A stretch of DNA of 64,000 nucleotides, from contig NZ_BBMP01000001.1 of the NCBI RefSeq assembly GCF_000755245.1, forward strand, positions 116,159-180,158, read 5' to 3'. The stretch's first letter is position 1, and the number at the start of each line of letters is the position of its first letter. The stretch is from Halococcus sediminicola. GTDB taxonomy: Archaea > Halobacteriota > Halobacteria > Halobacteriales > Halococcaceae. Made by a program: the position numbers and the translations under genes. This document shows positions 9,022 through 17,932 of the stretch, one piece after another. The notes beneath the pieces were generated by a model. The model had not been told where the DNA came from. It worked only from the letters and a program-made list of their open reading frames with translations, and searched no databases.

Positions 9022-10389
9022 ATGTCGAACGATAAAACGGATGCGTTCGAAGTGAATAGTATTGGCCGGCGGCGTGTGCTCGAGACTCTGGGAGCTGGAA
9101 GCATCGTTGCGGTCTCTGGCTGTTTAGGGAGCAGCGGCAACAGTGGTGCTAACGGTAGTGGTGGCAACGGTGGCGGCAACAGTAGTGGAGGGGGTGGCGG
9201 CAACGCGATCCAGTTCCTCACGATGAACGTCGAGGACAACATCAAACCGTTCTTTCAGAAAAACAATAAAAAATTCGAGAAGAAGACCGACTCAACGCTA
9301 GAGTTCACCAGCGTGACGTGGGACAACGCCCAAACAACGGTGAACAACCGAGTCGATGGCAACAAGGCACCCGACGTTGCCCGGTGGCCGGCGCGCTGGA
9401 TCCCGCAGATGGTGGGCAAGGACGCCCTCATGCCTCTCGACGACTTGATGAAGGACGATTTCCTCGAGAAGTTCCCTGAAGGCATCGCAAAGGGTGTCCG
9501 GTATCAGGACCACTACTACGGAGTTCCGTGGGCATCGTCGAACAAATGCTTCTACTATAACAAGAATATCTTCAAGAAAGCGGGTCTGGATCCGGAGAAC
9601 CCACAACTCGATTCGTGGCAGGATATGCTCTCGGCCGCAAAGGCGATCAAGAGCAGCGACAAGGTGTCGAAGCCCGCGCTCGGTCTCGCCGGTGCGGATG
9701 CGATCGAGACTGGCTCGCAGTACTACCATTACCACTGGTCACATGGGGCCGACCTCGTTGACGACAAGAGCCAGCCAGTTGTCGACACACCAGAGGCAGT
9801 CGACGCCCTGTCGTTCTATTCGGATCTCGCAAACAAACACGGCGTGACCCAGAGTTCGCCACTCTCCTCGACGCGGCAGGACATCCGTCAACTATTCGAA
9901 AGCGGCGAACTCGGCATGGTCATCGCCCACGTCTATACCGGAATCAACATCGCAGAGGCCAAAAAGCAGGGAAAAGCCGACTTCGATTACGGCATCGTAC
10001 AGGTTCCAAAAGGTCCCGAAGGCCGGTACAGCCTCAACACCATCGACACGCTGGCGGTGTTCGACCAGACGAAAAACAAGAAGCTGTCCTACGACCTCAT
10101 CGAGTTTTATCTCGACGACGAGAGGCACTTCCAGTACGCCAAACAGAAGGGCTTTCTACCCGTCACGAAGTCCGTCTCCGACCGCGAGTACTTCACGGAG
10201 TCGAAGAACTGGGCCCCGTTCGTCGAAGCCACTCAATACGCTCGCGCACGGCCGAAACTGAAGCAGTTCAGCCAGTTCAACAGCCGGATGGTGCAGGCCA
10301 TCCAAGAGGCAGTCGGTGGCCAAAAGGAACCGAAACAGGCGCTCGGCGACGCTCAGAAAGACCTGAAATCCATGCTGTCGGGTCAGTAG
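9022..10389 (+). CDS. extracellular sugar-binding lipoprotein of ABC transporter
   Basis: 455 residues. The N terminus carries a Tat-type signal (GRRRVLETLGAG, ~17-28) and a lipobox (VAVSGC, Cys ~37), followed by a Gly/Ser/Asn-rich tether, the usual haloarchaeal arrangement for membrane-anchored binding proteins. The rest is a family-1 extracellular solute-binding protein: PDVARWPARWIPQM, a YGVPWASSNKCFYYNKNIFKKAG hinge segment and late KPALGLAG and GELGMVIAHVY strands. It collects substrate outside the cell for the permeases that follow after 7 bp. Related proteins bind oligosaccharides or glycerol phosphates; substrate unresolved. Confidence 0.9.
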   Translation: MSNDKTDAFEVNSIGRRRVLETLGAGSIVAVSGCLGSSGNSGANGSGGNGGGNSSGGGGGNAIQFLTMNVEDNIKPFFQKNNKKFEKKTDSTLEFTSVTWDNAQTTVNNRVDGNKAPDVARWPARWIPQMVGKDALMPLDDLMKDDFLEKFPEGIAKGVRYQDHYYGVPWASSNKCFYYNKNIFKKAGLDPENPQLDSWQDMLSAAKAIKSSDKVSKPALGLAGADAIETGSQYYHYHWSHGADLVDDKSQPVVDTPEAVDALSFYSDLANKHGVTQSSPLSSTRQDIRQLFESGELGMVIAHVYTGINIAEAKKQGKADFDYGIVQVPKGPEGRYSLNTIDTLAVFDQTKNKKLSYDLIEFYLDDERHFQYAKQKGFLPVTKSVSDREYFTESKNWAPFVEATQYARARPKLKQFSQFNSRMVQAIQEAVGGQKEPKQALGDAQKDLKSMLSGQ

Positions 10390-10396
10390 ATCCGAT

Positions 10397-11335
10397 ATGG
10401 GACTTACAGAGCAATACACAGGACGGACATCGGCGTCACGGTACGAGCAGACGGTTGCATACCTCAAACGCAACTATCGCGCCTATCTACTCGTCGCGCC
10501 GGCAGGATTGTTCCTTCTGGCGGTAGTCGGCTACCCGATACTGGAGACGTTCCGTCTGTCGCTCTATCAAGCACCGGCATCGAGCACCATCGAGACGTAC
10601 GTCGGTCTCCAGAATTACGTCCAGATCATCGAAAACGACTTCTTTTATCAACTGCTGTGGCAGACCGGACGCTGGGTAGCCCTGGACGTGGCGCTGAAGA
10701 CCAGCGTGGGACTGCTCATCGCCGTCTACTTGAACAACAATATCAAGGGTCGAAAGTTCTTCCGGACCGCGTTCTTGATTCCGTGGGGCATCCCGTACGC
10801 GATCTCGGCGGTCATCTTCCGCTGGTTCGAACACCCGCAGTATGGGTATCTGAACGCGATCTTGCTAAAGCTAGGCGTGATCGAGGAGGGAATCGGCATC
10901 CTCGCCGATCCGAACATCGCGTGGATCGGGGTCGTCGTCGCCGATGCCTGGATCGGCACCCCGTTCATGATAATTATCTTCCTCGCAGGACTACAGTCCA
11001 TCCCCGAACAACTCTATGAAGCGGCGGCCGTCGATGGGGCGGAGAAGTGGCATCAGTTCAGACACATCACCCTGCCACAGCTGAAGAGCGTCATCCTGAT
11101 CGCGACGCTGGTCTCGACCATCTGGTCATTCGTCAGCTTCGACGTCATCTGGACCATGACGGGCGGCGGTCCGATCAACACTACTGCGACGATAGTCATC
11201 TGGATCTACCAGACAGCGTTCGCGGAGGGGAATCTCGGCTTAGGTGCGGCCTACAGCGTCATCGGTTTCATTCTCCTGGCGCTGTTTGCCGTCCTCTACC
11301 TCCGCATCTACACGAGTGGGGGTGAGGACCTATGA
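10397..11335 (+). CDS. sugar ABC transporter permease (MalF/UgpA type)
   Basis: 312 residues with about six hydrophobic segments, the first near residues 28-50 (AYLLVAPAGLFLLAVVGYPI). The cytoplasmic EAA loop reads EAAAVDGAEKWHQFRHITLP (~212-231), the contact point with the ATPase. The gene starts 7 bp after the binding protein and its stop overlaps the next permease by four bases (ATGA), showing translational coupling. Confidence 0.92.
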   Translation: MGLTEQYTGRTSASRYEQTVAYLKRNYRAYLLVAPAGLFLLAVVGYPILETFRLSLYQAPASSTIETYVGLQNYVQIIENDFFYQLLWQTGRWVALDVALKTSVGLLIAVYLNNNIKGRKFFRTAFLIPWGIPYAISAVIFRWFEHPQYGYLNAILLKLGVIEEGIGILADPNIAWIGVVVADAWIGTPFMIIIFLAGLQSIPEQLYEAAAVDGAEKWHQFRHITLPQLKSVILIATLVSTIWSFVSFDVIWTMTGGGPINTTATIVIWIYQTAFAEGNLGLGAAYSVIGFILLALFAVLYLRIYTSGGEDL

Positions 11336-12177
11336 CGATGGCCGGACAGAGCCGGAGCAGACTCCGCACGGTCCGCATCTACGGCGTGTTGATCGCCTTG
11401 TTAGGAGTAATGCTGTTCCCGTTCTACGTGATGGTATCGAGCTCGCTCAAATCCAACTCCGAGATATTCAGCGTGCCGGCAACACTGTTTCCCGCGAACC
11501 CAACACTGGAAGCGTTCCTCTCGGTCTGGAGTCAGACCGACGTATTGCTCTGGATAGCCAACAGTTTCCTCATCTCGCTCGGAACCGTAGTGCTGGCGCT
11601 GGTGTTGGCGATTCCCGCGGGCTATTCGTGTGCGCGCAACGACTTCGTCGGCAAGCGCACCTTCCTGCTCGCAATCCTGGCCGTACAGATGTTCTCGCCG
11701 GTCGTCCTGCTGGTCGGGCTGTTCGACGTCATCGTGCAATTCAACTTCTACAACTCTTATCTGGCAGTCATCATCCCAGCAGCGGCGTTCACGCTCCCGT
11801 TCAACACATGGATGCTGTATGGCTACTTCGAGACGATCCCGATCGAGTTGGAAGAATCGGCGCGCATCGACGGTGCCAGCCAGTTCCAGATCCTGACGAA
11901 GATCGTTCTCCCTCTGACCAAACCGGCGCTGGTGGCGAGTATCACGTACACGTTTCTCTACGCGTGGAACCGACTCCTGTTCGTGCTCACGTTCCTCACC
12001 GACGCCGGGAAATACAACATCCCGCGCGGCGTCTTCTCGTTCGTCGGCGCGCTCCAGACCGACTGGCGGATGATGCTGACCGTCTCGGTTATCGGCATCA
12101 TCCCCATCTTGATCCTGTTCGCCTTCCTCGAGGAGTACATCGTTGCGGGAATGACGACTGGCGCGGTCAAGGAATAA
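11332..12177 (+). CDS. sugar ABC transporter permease (MalG/UgpE type)
   Basis: 281 residues, about six membrane segments. The N terminus begins after a short basic leader with ALLGVMLFPFYVMVSSSLKS, the characteristic start of MalG-type permeases. The EAA loop is EESARIDGASQFQILTKIVLP (~168-188). It overlaps the preceding permease by four bases and completes the transporter. The enolase-superfamily gene follows after 90 bp, suggesting that transport and breakdown genes form one unit. Confidence 0.92.
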   Translation: MTMAGQSRSRLRTVRIYGVLIALLGVMLFPFYVMVSSSLKSNSEIFSVPATLFPANPTLEAFLSVWSQTDVLLWIANSFLISLGTVVLALVLAIPAGYSCARNDFVGKRTFLLAILAVQMFSPVVLLVGLFDVIVQFNFYNSYLAVIIPAAAFTLPFNTWMLYGYFETIPIELEESARIDGASQFQILTKIVLPLTKPALVASITYTFLYAWNRLLFVLTFLTDAGKYNIPRGVFSFVGALQTDWRMMLTVSVIGIIPILILFAFLEEYIVAGMTTGAVKE

Positions 12178-12267
12178 CGGCATATTGCCGTCTTCGATCG
12201 ATATTCACTCCCAACAGCGAGCGAAGCAGTCGGTAGATTCTTTATCAGTTGCTGTCTATCGGCGGGC

Positions 12268-13434
12268 ATGGAGATCACCGACGTCACAGCGACGACTGTC
12301 GATATACCGTTGCGCGATCTCGACGACGAACTGGGCCTTCGGCCATACGTCACAAATCACGGGCAAGTCGAGACGATGGAACGGGTCCTCGTCCGTGTCG
12401 ATACCGATGAGGGGACCTCCGGCTGGGGTGAGATGCGTACCTTCCTCTCTCCGCGGGCAACGGAGTCCATTATAGAGGACGGTGTTGCACCGCTCATCGG
12501 CGGTCAGTCCCCGTTCGAAATCGAACGGCTTCGCCGCCAAGTGTTCATCGAGTACACCAACGTCGAACTGTTCTTCGCTGCAGTCGAGACAGCGTGCTGG
12601 GACATCATGGGCAAATCGCTTGGAAAGCCGATCTACGAGCTTTTGGGGGGTGCGACTGCGCCACAGCAGACCGCGACGAGAAACGCCGATGCGGCAGGTC
12701 ACGAACCCGCGACCGATCGCGAGGTGGCGTTCGCGTTCTGTCTCGGCATCCTCTCGCCCGAACGGTCGCGACTGAAAGCCAGAGAGGCACTCGACGCCGG
12801 CTTTTCCGTGCTGAAGACGAAGGCCGGCCGTGACTGGCGACAGGACGTCGCCCGCATCGAGGCGATGCACGACGAAGTCGACGGTCGACTCGAATTCCGT
12901 CTCGATCCGAATCAGGGATGGTCGCTCGATCAGGCCGTCCGTGTCGGTGCTCGACTGGAGCAAGCGGGAATCTATCTCCAGTACATCGAACAACCGATCC
13001 GTGTCAACTCCCACAAGTCGCTCGCGGCGCTCAGACAGCGCCTGCGTCAGCCCATCGCCCCGAACGAGGATACATATATTCCACACAACCTGCAATCGTT
13101 GATCGAGACCGGCGCGATGGATGTCGCCGTGTTGGACCTAACGCCCGCGGGTGGTATCGCCGGTCTCCGCCAGCAGGCCGCCATCGTCGAGAACGCCGGC
13201 GTTCCGCACACGCACCACTGTGCGTTCGATTTGGGGATTCGCACGGCCGCCATCCTGCATGCGGTCCACGGCATTCCCGGCTTCAGTCTCGCCCCGGATA
13301 CAACGTATTACGCTTGGGAAGAGGACGTGATTACCGACCCGTTCGAACTCACGAACGGGCGCATGACCGTTCCGGACGATCCCGGCCTCGGCGTCTCGAT
13401 CGATATGAAGACCGTCGAAAAGTACCGGGTTTGA
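12268..13434 (+). CDS. mandelate racemase/muconate lactonizing enzyme family protein (probable sugar-acid dehydratase)
   Basis: 388 residues with enolase-superfamily architecture: N-terminal capping domain (1-~125) and C-terminal modified TIM barrel. The Lys-x-Lys motif is visible as LKTKAG (~188-193). Metal ligands follow on successive strands: LDPNQGW (Asp), YIEQPI (Glu) and APNEDTY (Glu/Asp). A HHCAFDLGI segment near the end provides His residues. Such enzymes abstract a proton alpha to a carboxylate and dehydrate aldonic or aldaric acids, racemise or cycloisomerise. With a sugar transporter upstream and an SDR downstream, sugar-acid dehydration is most likely. It is more divergent from the second family member at 23387-24628 than a recent duplicate would be. 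Confidence 0.85.
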   Translation: MEITDVTATTVDIPLRDLDDELGLRPYVTNHGQVETMERVLVRVDTDEGTSGWGEMRTFLSPRATESIIEDGVAPLIGGQSPFEIERLRRQVFIEYTNVELFFAAVETACWDIMGKSLGKPIYELLGGATAPQQTATRNADAAGHEPATDREVAFAFCLGILSPERSRLKAREALDAGFSVLKTKAGRDWRQDVARIEAMHDEVDGRLEFRLDPNQGWSLDQAVRVGARLEQAGIYLQYIEQPIRVNSHKSLAALRQRLRQPIAPNEDTYIPHNLQSLIETGAMDVAVLDLTPAGGIAGLRQQAAIVENAGVPHTHHCAFDLGIRTAAILHAVHGIPGFSLAPDTTYYAWEEDVITDPFELTNGRMTVPDDPGLGVSIDMKTVEKYRV

Positions 13435-13486
13435 TAGCTCGACGGGAGCAAGATTGAAGGGACCCGGATGAGAGTTCCAACTACCG

Positions 13487-14329
13487 ATGGTAGAGCTATC
13501 GTTACACGACCGACCAGCTATCGTGACCGGGGCTTCGCGGGGAATCGGACGGTCGATAGCGGCCAAGTTCGCCGAAGCCGGCGGTGACGTCGCCATCTGC
13601 TCGACGACGTACGAACACGTCGAGTCGGTCGCCGACGAACTGACCGCCGACCACGACGGGTGCGTGATTCCTGTCGAGTGTGATGTGACCGACCACGACG
13701 AGGTCGAAAGACTCGTCGAGACTGCGGTCGAAGAGTTCGGAGACATCAGCGTGCTCGTCAACAATGCCGGTGGTGCCGACGAGTCCGCCGACCTCCTCCA
13801 TCGCTGTGACGAGGAGACGTTCGAACGGATGGTCGAGTTGAACCTCACGAGCCAGTTCCTGCTGAGCCGAAAGGTACTGCCGGCGATGGTCGCCGCCGGT
13901 GGCGGGTCGATGGTACACGTAGGTTCGGTCAACGGTCTATTCGGTATCGGTCTGTCGGGCTACTCGGAAGCCAAGAGTGGTCTGCTGGCACTCTCTCGAA
14001 ACATCGCCACCCACTACGGCCAATACGGGATCCGGTCGAACGTGCTCTCGGCCGGGACCATCGAAACTGAATCCCGGCGTGACGAGATGGAGAATACCGA
14101 GGTACGCGCGAACGAAAACAGCGCCCGACAGCGCTGGCTCGATCAGTACCCGCTGGGTCGCTTCGGAAGGCCCGAAGAGGTCGCCGATACGGCACTTTTC
14201 CTCGCTTCCGAGCGGGCGAGTTTCATCACCGGCGAGAATCTGGTGCTCGACGGTGGTCTCAGGAGCGGCCTCTCGACGTCGTTCGTCAACGAGATCTATC
14301 AGGCCGGAGAGTCGCCGGAGTGGGAGTGA
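13487..14329 (+). CDS. SDR-family NAD(P)-dependent oxidoreductase
   Basis: 280 residues, classical short-chain dehydrogenase. The cofactor motif TGASRGIGRSIAAKF (~13-27) and NNAGGADE (~86-93) are intact. The catalytic set is a Ser in the VHVGSVNG strand and the YSEAK motif (~159-163). The loop after the active site is enlarged (~185-215, with TEVRANENSARQRWLDQYPLGR), and the ending SFITGENLVLDGGLRSG is typical. It probably oxidises or reduces a pathway intermediate next to the dehydratase 52 bp upstream. Substrate unknown. Confidence 0.9.
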   Translation: MVELSLHDRPAIVTGASRGIGRSIAAKFAEAGGDVAICSTTYEHVESVADELTADHDGCVIPVECDVTDHDEVERLVETAVEEFGDISVLVNNAGGADESADLLHRCDEETFERMVELNLTSQFLLSRKVLPAMVAAGGGSMVHVGSVNGLFGIGLSGYSEAKSGLLALSRNIATHYGQYGIRSNVLSAGTIETESRRDEMENTEVRANENSARQRWLDQYPLGRFGRPEEVADTALFLASERASFITGENLVLDGGLRSGLSTSFVNEIYQAGESPEWE

Positions 14330-14420
14330 AACACCGATACTGCGCGTGAATGCTCCGCCACCGACAATCGACGGCAAGCTTTTTCTCGCCTGCCAGTCGA
14401 CCTCTCGGTGGCTGACGATC

Positions 14421-14795
14421 ATGGAAGAGCTATCGACGGACGACGCGCCCGACAGCATTGGACCGTACTCGCAAGGCATCATCTCCGGTGAGAGGATCTA
14501 CGTCTCCGGACAGGGGCCGGTCGACCCAGACACCGGCGACGTCGTCTCGGGGACGCCCGAAGAGCAGACGAAACGCACACTGGAGAACGTCGAGGCGATT
14601 CTCGAAGCGGGTGGAGTGACACTCGAAGAGGTGGTCAAATCGACGATATACACGAAGGACATGCGGTACTACGACGAGATCAATCGAGCGTACAGCGAAC
14701 ACATGGTTGCCCCCTATCCGGCGAGAAGCGCGGTTGAGGTCGTCAGACTCCCCGTGGATATCGACGTGGAAATCGAGGTCGTCGCCGAGCGATAG
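14421..14795 (+). CDS. RidA/YjgF-family protein (enamine/imine deaminase or relative)
   Basis: 124 residues from ATG 14421; the same frame is open far upstream, but that stretch is a shadow of the SDR gene. The sequence shows the family features GPYSQGI (~14-20), YVSGQGPVDPDTG, EEQTKRTLENVEAILEAGG and the final PYPARSAVEVVRLPVDIDVEIEV. The Arg of PYPARS normally binds the carboxylate of the imine substrate. RidA proteins hydrolyse reactive enamines/imines; some relatives act on sugar-derived ketoacids. It ends the catabolic island that starts with the IclR gene. Confidence 0.88.
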   Translation: MEELSTDDAPDSIGPYSQGIISGERIYVSGQGPVDPDTGDVVSGTPEEQTKRTLENVEAILEAGGVTLEEVVKSTIYTKDMRYYDEINRAYSEHMVAPYPARSAVEVVRLPVDIDVEIEVVAER

Positions 14796-14960
14796 TAGCT
14801 CTCGAACGCCGAAAGGTGAGCGGTGATGCTGAACGCATCCTCAGAGGAGGCAATAGCATCGAACTGAAATCAGCGGGTGAAACCCAGACACCGATGGCAT
14901 CTTTTCGACTGGTTTCGTATAACCACAATCGCTTTGGTGACCACGCTCCCTATATCGAAC

Positions 14961-16124
14961 ATGGACTTCGCACTCTGGGTCTATCCCTGGGACCTCCTTG
15001 ATGAGGGAGTTCACTCTGTTGCCGAATATTGTGCTGAGAACGGCATTGGGGAACTTAACCTCGCGACTAACTACCATGCTGTGCAGTCCTTCCTCCCACA
15101 CAATCCGAAGCGAAAAACGTTCTTTACGCAAGCTAGTTCGTACTTCCATCCTAACAAAGAAGACTACGGTCGACTATCTCCTGTTCCCAACGAACAGATG
15201 AACGGTGATGACTGGCTATTACAAATCTCTAATGAAATCGCAGACACTCATCTCACGCTAAACTCATGGACTATTGGTTGCCATAACTCTCGGTTGGGAA
15301 TGGCTAATCCCGATCTGACGCTTGAATCACCGTTCGGTGATTCACTCCTGTTCGGACTATGTCCATCTCAACCAGCAGTACAAAAATATCTCTGTTCCCT
15401 TGTATCGGATTTGTCATCACGTTCGTCATTTAAGCGGATCGAATTGGAGACATTCGATTACTTTTATGGCACTGGATTTGGATGGCACCACGACAAATAC
15501 CATCTTGAACTTGGAAGGTTGGGTGAGTTTCTCTTCGGACTGTGCTTCTGTGACAAGTGCTGTGACAACGCTCGTAAAGCGGGTGTAGACGTAGATACTG
15601 CCCGGAAGAGTGCACAAGAGGGCGTGACTGCTATCATTAATGGCAACCTTCCATCCGATACTCAGCCTGCTTCGTGGCTCAGAGCCCACTCTTCTCTTGA
15701 AGCCTACATAGAGGTACGGATGAAGACACTGGCCGATCTGTACAACGATATCCGTTCGGTACTCGACAGTAGTATCAGGCTCGGACGCTACGTGGATTTT
15801 TTCGATATAGAGGAGACATGGATGCAGGGGGTTGATCTCGATATACTGGCGGAACATCTTGATTACTACACTGTCATTGCATATGAATCAAATCGGCAAG
15901 CGGCTGTTGAGCGCGTGCAAACAACGAACCGACTCACACCCGATATCCCTCTCCACGCCGGCGTTCTGCCAGGCTATCCAGTTATTGATAGTGCTGAGAT
16001 GGTGCAAGATATTGTCGACGGGTTAGCGAATACTGGGGTAGAGCACATTTCGTTCTATAACTATGGTCTTCTTCCTAAACAAAATCTTAACTTGATTGGT
16101 GAAGCAACAAAATCTTATCGATAA
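14961..16124 (+). CDS. uncharacterised TIM-barrel protein, glycoside-hydrolase-like
   Basis: 387 residues from ATG 14961 (MDFALWVYPWDLLDEG); an ATG at 14877 would add 28 unlikely residues. I do not recognise a named family with certainty. Visible features are a barrel-like start (ALWVYPWDLL..GIGELNLATNYHAVQSF), a strand FKRIELETFDYFYGTGFGWHHDKY, a Cys-rich motif FGLCFCDKCCDNARKAG (~190-210), and late strands YYTVIAYES and HISFYNYG. The CFCDKC motif and barrel layout recur in hypothetical glycosyl-hydrolase-like proteins. No export signal is seen, so it may be cytoplasmic. Base composition is less GC-rich than the upstream island, hinting at separate origin. It converges with the GH109-like gene. 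Confidence 0.55.
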   Translation: MDFALWVYPWDLLDEGVHSVAEYCAENGIGELNLATNYHAVQSFLPHNPKRKTFFTQASSYFHPNKEDYGRLSPVPNEQMNGDDWLLQISNEIADTHLTLNSWTIGCHNSRLGMANPDLTLESPFGDSLLFGLCPSQPAVQKYLCSLVSDLSSRSSFKRIELETFDYFYGTGFGWHHDKYHLELGRLGEFLFGLCFCDKCCDNARKAGVDVDTARKSAQEGVTAIINGNLPSDTQPASWLRAHSSLEAYIEVRMKTLADLYNDIRSVLDSSIRLGRYVDFFDIEETWMQGVDLDILAEHLDYYTVIAYESNRQAAVERVQTTNRLTPDIPLHAGVLPGYPVIDSAEMVQDIVDGLANTGVEHISFYNYGLLPKQNLNLIGEATKSYR

Positions 16125-16150
16125 GACGATATATGTGAGTGGTTTGCTAC

Positions 16151-17563
16151 CTAGATGGTGTCGAAGTCCATAATCTGTAATTCGCGTTCTTTCTTCCAAT
16201 CCCCTCTGGTGAAATCTGGGAATTTGACGGGTTTTCCATCATGTTCAATAGAAATACGTGAAAGCGGTCTGACGGCACTCCAAGCGGTTGCATCGTAGAC
16301 ATCCATATCGAGCGGGCGGCCATTATTGAACGCATCGAACAGTCTGTAGATTTCGAGGAAATCTCCGCCACCGTGGCCACCGTATTCTTCAGCCAGGTCG
16401 CCCATTTGCTCCCAGAGCGGGTGTCTATGTTCGTCACGATATTCTTCATACGTGGTATCATCGACGAACCCGTGGCCTTCGCTGTCCACGGCTAGCTGAC
16501 TCGGGAACCCTTCATGATAGGCGTCCGTTCCGGCGATTTCGTTCCGTCGACTGTATCCACGGTTCGTTTTCACGTCGAATTCAAGTTCGATCGATCGACC
16601 CTTGTTAGTGTGGATGAGCGACTTCGTGTTATCGCCGTTCGCCCAGTCATCGAGACCGTGAGCCCAGTGGTCTTCATCAACTTCGCTGGCTTTTTGGGTT
16701 AGGCGGGTCTCTGGACTCTCATTACTGGAGATATATTCGAAGCGATCACCGCGCTGGATGTTCATGTACCAGGCGATCGGACCGAGACCGTGAGTAGGAT
16801 ACAAATCACCCTTGTACTGCCGGTGGAGTCTCGCGCGCCAGTCGTTCCAGTACGCCTGTAAGAAGTAGTTCGGGACGAGATCGTGGATGTAGCCACCAGC
16901 CGCATAGGTGAGTTGATCGCCGAACACCCCGTTCCGGATCATGTTCAGCACCCACATTTCATTGTCGAAGTAATTCACATTCTCCAACATTATGCAGTTC
17001 TTCTGCGTCTTTTCCGCAGTGTCCACCAGCGTCCAACATTCCTCGATTGTCGTCGCTGCAGGTACCTCGACAGCGACGTGTTTGCCTTTCTTCATCGCGT
17101 ACTCGGCCATCGGGGTATGTTTCTTATGAGGGGTGAAAATGAACACGAGGTCAAGGTCGTCTCGCTGCACCAACTTTCTCCAACTGTTTTTCGATCCCGA
17201 ATATGTGTCCGGACTTTCATTGTTTCCCTCCTCTTCGATCCACGACCGGGTATCTTGTACCGGATCTTCTCGGAGATCACAGATGGCCTTTATCACTCCC
17301 TTGTCGGGGGCCATAGCATCGATAAGCCGTGTTACCGACGATCCGCGATTCCCGAGACCGATGATTCCAACGCTCACCGGCTGGATTGGGTCGACAGTAA
17401 GCCCCATCACAGAATTTCTTTCCTCATCTTCCTCCTCGTCTTCATCTTCCTCCTCATCTTCTTCCCAACGATCTAGATCGTGTTCATGAGCCTGACCTGT
17501 GGGTGTCACAGTAACTATTCCAGCGGCACCGGCAAGCCCTTCCAAGTATTTTCGACGCTGCAT
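16151..17563 (-). CDS. Gfo/Idh/MocA-fold protein resembling GH109 NAD-dependent glycosidases
   Basis: 470 residues from ATG 17563 (MQRRKYLEGLAGAAGIV), a Tat-like signal; an ATG 27 bp further upstream is also possible. After a strongly acidic Glu/Asp-rich linker (~33-50) the Rossmann domain begins: VSVGIIGLGNRGSSVTRLID. It then shows the GH109-typical run of IKAICDLRED, YSGSKNSWRKLVQRDDLDLVFIFTPHKKHTPMA, GKHVAVEVPAATTIEECW and CIMLENVNY, followed by LYPTHGLGPIAWYMNIQRGDRF and a late GGHGGGDFLEIYRLF. GH109 enzymes use tightly bound NAD+ to hydrolyse alpha-GalNAc and related linkages by transient 3-oxidation. With a GH20 gene nearby, amino-sugar glycan degradation outside the cell is likely. Exact specificity cannot be read. 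Confidence 0.8.
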   Translation of the reverse strand: MQRRKYLEGLAGAAGIVTVTPTGQAHEHDLDRWEEDEEEDEDEEEDEERNSVMGLTVDPIQPVSVGIIGLGNRGSSVTRLIDAMAPDKGVIKAICDLREDPVQDTRSWIEEEGNNESPDTYSGSKNSWRKLVQRDDLDLVFIFTPHKKHTPMAEYAMKKGKHVAVEVPAATTIEECWTLVDTAEKTQKNCIMLENVNYFDNEMWVLNMIRNGVFGDQLTYAAGGYIHDLVPNYFLQAYWNDWRARLHRQYKGDLYPTHGLGPIAWYMNIQRGDRFEYISSNESPETRLTQKASEVDEDHWAHGLDDWANGDNTKSLIHTNKGRSIELEFDVKTNRGYSRRNEIAGTDAYHEGFPSQLAVDSEGHGFVDDTTYEEYRDEHRHPLWEQMGDLAEEYGGHGGGDFLEIYRLFDAFNNGRPLDMDVYDATAWSAVRPLSRISIEHDGKPVKFPDFTRGDWKKERELQIMDFDTI

Positions 17564-17726
17564 AGTATATGTGCCCACATACCAAAGCATATTAAAATTA
17601 GCGATTTATTGCTCATTGTTAATTATTATATTATTTAATTTGGTAATACTGGCTTGGCAACTCTACACTATGCTCGCTGATTAGGATCTAGCGTCACCAT
17701 TCGTATTCGGTTAAGAGGTTTCGCTC

Positions 17727-17912
17727 TCAGTCGAAATAGGCGAGATGAGTTGTTTGAGATTCTCCCCATACGGGTTCGATCGGTTGGAGGTGCGGCGAAA
17801 CGATCGGCAGAAAAACCCAATGGGATCCCGAATTCGGCGCTGACTCTATGAGAATCCTGCTCAAGTCCCTCAAGCGTGAAGTACGAGAGGGTGTATAAAG
17901 GTCGACAACTAG
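17727..17912 (-). pseudogene. 3' fragment of an IS630-type transposase
   Basis: On the minus strand the translation contains HWVFLPIVSPHLQPIEPVWGESQTTHLAYFD, the end of a DDE transposase of IS630 type (compare the family pattern LP-x-YSP-x-LNPIE-x-VW). The more upstream part has been replaced: the intact IS6 element begins immediately at 17921 with its 8-bp target duplication. Only this C-terminal piece remains. Confidence 0.65.
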
Positions 17913-17932
17913 ACCGCGTTGGCGCTGTCTAG

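Noticed and set aside
13977..14420. Long N-terminal extension of the RidA protein
   Set aside because: The frame is open but encodes the out-of-frame shadow of the SDR gene; family length and motifs start at 14421.
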